Shown here: in pieces, positions 6,924 through 9,233 of the stretch
Numbering within the stretch: position 1 is the first letter of the stretch
Layout of the letters: every line of letters starts with the position of its first letter
From: DATLYF01 sp035575095
Lineage (GTDB): Bacteria; Pseudomonadota; Gammaproteobacteria; Competibacterales; Competibacteraceae
Assembly (NCBI GenBank): GCA_035575095.1
Contig: DATLYF010000187.1
Coordinates: forward strand, 1-9,233
Length of the DNA stretch: 9,233 nucleotides
Direction: 5' to 3'
The notes under the pieces: generated by a model
The model's database searches: none
What the model was told of the DNA's origin: nothing
The model's input: only the letters and a program-made list of their open reading frames with translations
Position numbers and translations under genes: made by a program

Positions 6924-6976
6924 TCCGGTTCCCGAGAGCGGGAGCGGAACTGACTGGAAGCCGTATAACCGGATTA
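6921..6976 (+). repeat. Perfect 10-bp inverted repeat spanning the transporter-amidohydrolase gap
   Basis: TAATCCGGTT (6921-6930) and AACCGGATTA (6967-6976) are exact reverse complements separated by 36 bases, and a G-U pair (6920 with 6977) could add an eleventh step. The left arm includes the TAA stop of the ATPase gene. The right arm ends just before a GGAG (6980-6983) in the amidohydrolase leader. It may form a long stem-loop in the mRNA or be a spaced pair of protein-binding sites. Confidence 0.7.
6924..6948 (+). promoter_or_regulatory. Intercistronic hairpin competing with the long inverted repeat
   Basis: TCCCG (6930-6934) and CGGGA (6939-6943) pair around an AGAG loop. The stem continues through a U-G wobble (6929/6944), G6928-C6945 and, past a bulged G6927, UCC (6924-6926) with GGA (6946-6948). 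No T-run follows, so it is not a standard intrinsic terminator. It uses bases 6924-6930, which are also the left arm of the 10-bp inverted repeat, so both structures cannot form at once. Confidence 0.5.
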
Positions 6977-6997
6977 TCTGGAGACACGGGATTAGGC

Positions 6998-8641
6998 ATG
7001 ACCAAGAACACGACTGTCTTTGCCGCGAAGAAGATCATCACCATGAATCCCGACCAGCCCGTCGCCACCCATGTGGCGGTGCGCGACGGGCGCATCCTCG
7101 GCGTCGGCTCGCTCGAGGAGCTGCAGGGGTGGGGGCCCTATGAGCTCGACACGCGCTTTGCCGACAAGGTGCTGATGCCGGGTCTGGTGGAGGGCCACAG
7201 TCACGTCCTGGAAGGCGGCGTGTGGAACCACACCTACGTGGGCTACTACGACCGCCGGGGACCGGACGGCACGCTGTGGTCGGGGCTGAAGAGCATCGAC
7301 CAGATGGTGGCGCGGCTGCGCGAGGCGCAAGCCCGGCTCACCGACCCGCAGCAGCCGCTGTTGGCCTGGGGGCTCGACCCGATCTTCTTCGGTGGCGCGC
7401 GCCTCACCCGCGAGCATCTGGATCAGGTCTCCAGCACCCGTCCGATCATGGTGATGCACGCCAGCCTGCATCTGGCCAACGTCAACAGCGCCGTGCTGCA
7501 GGCCGCCGAGATCAGCGCCGACACCCCCGTGGAGGGCGTGGTGAAGGGAGCCGACGGGCGGCCGACCGGCGAGCTGCAGGAGTTCGCGGCGATGTTCCTG
7601 GCCTTCCGGGTCGCCGGCGGCGAGTTCTTCTCGGCCGGCAGTTCGGAGCTCGCCCTGTGGAATTTCGGCCGGGTGGCGCAATTGGCCGGGGTCACCACGG
7701 TGACCGATCTCTTCAACGATCTGCCCGAGGCCACCATCGCCAACTTTCGCAAGGTGACCGCCGATCCAGCGTTTCCGGTGCGCCTGGTGTCCACCCTCAA
7801 CGGCGTCTCCAGGCCCGCCGAGCAAGGCGTGAAGACCCTGCGGACGCTGCTCGAAGCCAACACCGACAAGCTACGCTTCGGCATCGTCAAGCTGATCACC
7901 GACGGCTCCATCCAGGGCTTTACGGCGCGCCTCAAGTGGCCGGGCTACTACAACGGGCAGGGCAACGGCCTATGGGTCACGCCCCCCCAGCAGCTCCGGC
8001 AGTACCTGCTCGCCTACCACAAGGCCGGCTTCCAGGTCCACATCCACGCCAATGGCGATGAGGCCTCCGAGGTGGCGCTGGATGCGCTCGAGCAGGTGCT
8101 CGGCGAAGCGCCCCGCTGGGATCACCGCCACACGCTGCAGCACTGCCAGATGGCCGACACCAGCCAGTTCCGGCGCATGGCCAGCCTCGGGGTATGCGCC
8201 AACCTGTTCAGCAACCATCTCTACTACTGGGGGGACGCTCATTATTCCCAGACCATGGGGCCGGATCGCGCCAGGCGCATGGATGCGGCGGGGACGGCGC
8301 AGCGCCTGGGCGTGCCGTTCGCCATCCATTCCGATGCCCCCATCACGCCCATCGGGCCGCTCTTCACCGCCTGGTGCGCGGTCAACCGCCAGACGGCCTC
8401 CGGCCGGGTGCTGGGTGAGGCGGAGCGGATCCCGGTCGCCGCCGCGCTGTACGCGATCACCCTGGGCGCGGCCTACACGCTGAAGCTGGATCACGAGATC
8501 GGCAGCATCGAGGTCGGCAAACTGGCCGACTTCGCGGTATTGGAGCAAGACCCGTTGGCCGTGCCGCCGCAGGCGCTCAAGGATGTCCCGGTGTGGGGCA
8601 CGGTCCTCGGCGGGACGGTGTTTCCGGCGCCCACCCGATGA
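6998..8641 (+). CDS. YtcJ-like metal-dependent amidohydrolase
   Basis: The 547-residue protein belongs to the amidohydrolase superfamily, YtcJ/Amidohydro_3 branch, whose known members hydrolyse C-N bonds (for example N-substituted formamide deformylase NfdA). There is no signal peptide, so it should be cytoplasmic. The N-terminal beta-sandwich part (1-60) leads to MPGLVEGHSH with metal ligands H67 and H69. Further probable ligands are K298 in IVKLITDGS (likely carboxylated), H350 in HIHANGD, H382 in LQHCQ and D446 in IHSDAP. The C-terminus returns to the small sandwich domain (IGSIEVGKLADFAVL, 501-515). All the usual metal residues are present. Only a weak GGGA lies before the ATG, and no other Met start fits. 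It follows an ABC importer and overlaps a CobW-type GTPase gene by 4 bases, so it probably acts on the imported compound. The substrate is unknown. Confidence 0.93.
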   Translation: MTKNTTVFAAKKIITMNPDQPVATHVAVRDGRILGVGSLEELQGWGPYELDTRFADKVLMPGLVEGHSHVLEGGVWNHTYVGYYDRRGPDGTLWSGLKSIDQMVARLREAQARLTDPQQPLLAWGLDPIFFGGARLTREHLDQVSSTRPIMVMHASLHLANVNSAVLQAAEISADTPVEGVVKGADGRPTGELQEFAAMFLAFRVAGGEFFSAGSSELALWNFGRVAQLAGVTTVTDLFNDLPEATIANFRKVTADPAFPVRLVSTLNGVSRPAEQGVKTLRTLLEANTDKLRFGIVKLITDGSIQGFTARLKWPGYYNGQGNGLWVTPPQQLRQYLLAYHKAGFQVHIHANGDEASEVALDALEQVLGEAPRWDHRHTLQHCQMADTSQFRRMASLGVCANLFSNHLYYWGDAHYSQTMGPDRARRMDAAGTAQRLGVPFAIHSDAPITPIGPLFTAWCAVNRQTASGRVLGEAERIPVAAALYAITLGAAYTLKLDHEIGSIEVGKLADFAVLEQDPLAVPPQALKDVPVWGTVLGGTVFPAPTR

Positions 8642-9233
8642 ACCACCCCCAGCACCCCATCCCGCTCACCATCCTCAGTGGCTTCCTGGGCGCCGGCAAG
8701 ACCACCCTGCTCAACCACATCCTGCGCGGCGACCACGGGCTGCGTCTGACGGTGCTGGTCAACGATTTCGGCAGCATCAATATCGACGCAGAACTGCTGA
8801 GCGGCCGCGACGGCGATACCATCAGCTTGGCCAACGGCTGCATCTGTTGCAGCATCGGCGGTGACCTGATGCAAGCGCTGCTGCAACTGCTGCAACGGCC
8901 GGTCTCGCCGGATCACCTCATCATCGAAGCGAGCGGCGTGTCCGACCCCTGGAAGATCGCCCAGATCGGGCTCGCCAACCGCTCGTTCCGCCTCGACGGG
9001 ATCATCACTCTGGCCGACGCGGAATCGGTGCGCGAGCAGGCGCGGGACCGCTACGTGGGCGAGACGGTGGTGCAGCAACTGGCGGCAGCCGACCTCGTGG
9101 TGCTCAACAAGCTCGATCTGGTCGATGACCGGCGGCGGGCGGAGGTGCTGACCTGGCTGCACAGCCTAGTACCGCAGGCCCATGTCCTCGAGGCGGTGCA
9201 GGCCCGGGTGCCACTGCAGTTGCTGCTCGGGAT
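8638..9233 (+). CDS. CobW/COG0523-family GTPase, candidate metallochaperone (cut by window edge)
   Basis: The ATG at 8638 overlaps the amidohydrolase stop (ATGA), and the frame is open to the right edge, giving 198 codons. Motifs of G3E-family GTPases are clear: P-loop GFLGAGKTT (15-23), NDFGSINID (42-50), the metal-binding CxCC motif as GCICC (C68, C70, C71), EASGVSDP (97-104), and guanine-specificity NKLD (157-160). Members of this family use GTP to deliver or regulate zinc, cobalt or other metals, or to activate metalloenzymes such as nitrile hydratase. Two early His residues (H3, H6) could add metal binding. No strong ribosome site is seen, so translation is probably coupled to the amidohydrolase, which points to that enzyme as the client. 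The C-terminal CobW domain is outside the window, so the subfamily cannot be fixed. Confidence 0.93.
   Translation, partial: MNHPQHPIPLTILSGFLGAGKTTLLNHILRGDHGLRLTVLVNDFGSINIDAELLSGRDGDTISLANGCICCSIGGDLMQALLQLLQRPVSPDHLIIEASGVSDPWKIAQIGLANRSFRLDGIITLADAESVREQARDRYVGETVVQQLAAADLVVLNKLDLVDDRRRAEVLTWLHSLVPQAHVLEAVQARVPLQLLLG

Noticed and set aside
6924..6948. Rho-independent terminator after the ATPase gene
   Set aside because: The stem is present but no T-run follows it, so simple intrinsic termination is not supported; it is reported only as a hairpin.
6964..6969. TATAAC as a -10 box for a separate amidohydrolase promoter
   Set aside because: It matches the -10 consensus in five of six positions, but no -35 box lies at 16-18 bases and no TG extension precedes it. 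It also overlaps the conserved-looking inverted repeat arm.

Overview
The window is GC-rich, tightly packed proteobacterial chromosome, most likely gamma- or beta-proteobacterial. This rests on the high GC at third codon positions, the OmpR-type two-component pair and the GsiA-type fused ABC ATPase. The genus cannot be named from the sequence alone. No RNA gene, insertion sequence, CRISPR array or prophage gene was seen.

Left, minus strand (1-1328): a two-component system. An OmpR/PhoB-type response regulator (1328-582) is followed 9 bases later by the start of a membrane protein with one N-terminal transmembrane helix and a helical periplasmic region. This is most likely the cognate TorS-like sensor kinase, and it is cut by the left edge before any kinase domain. 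Bases 1329-1618 form a divergent intergenic region. It holds an outward-facing pair of the 8-mer GTATGGTA, a TGGCAC/GC element resembling a sigma-54 site, a small hairpin, and a strong Shine-Dalgarno sequence.

Centre, plus strand (1619-6923): a complete peptide/nickel/opine-family (DppABCDF/Opp/Gsi type) ABC importer. It has a periplasmic solute-binding protein, two permeases, and one protein with both ATPase domains fused as in GsiA/YejF. Spacing is 19 nt, 11 nt and 4 nt, so it reads as one operon.

Right, plus strand (6998-9233): after a 74-base gap come a YtcJ-like metal-dependent amidohydrolase and, overlapping it by 4 bases (ATGA), a COG0523/CobW-type GTPase cut by the right edge. The gap carries a perfect 10-bp inverted repeat (TAATCCGGTT / AACCGGATTA). 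Its left arm can also pair into a second, exclusive hairpin, which suggests post-transcriptional control at the boundary between transporter and enzyme.

Working model (inference): the importer brings in an amide, peptide or related N-substituted compound, the amidohydrolase cleaves it in the cytoplasm, and the CobW-type GTPase supplies or guards the metal for the amidohydrolase. The divergent two-component system may sense the compound or a related signal. The substrate is not revealed by the sequence. The combination of importer, amidohydrolase and metallochaperone-type GTPase with a structured intercistronic region is the most interesting aspect of the window.
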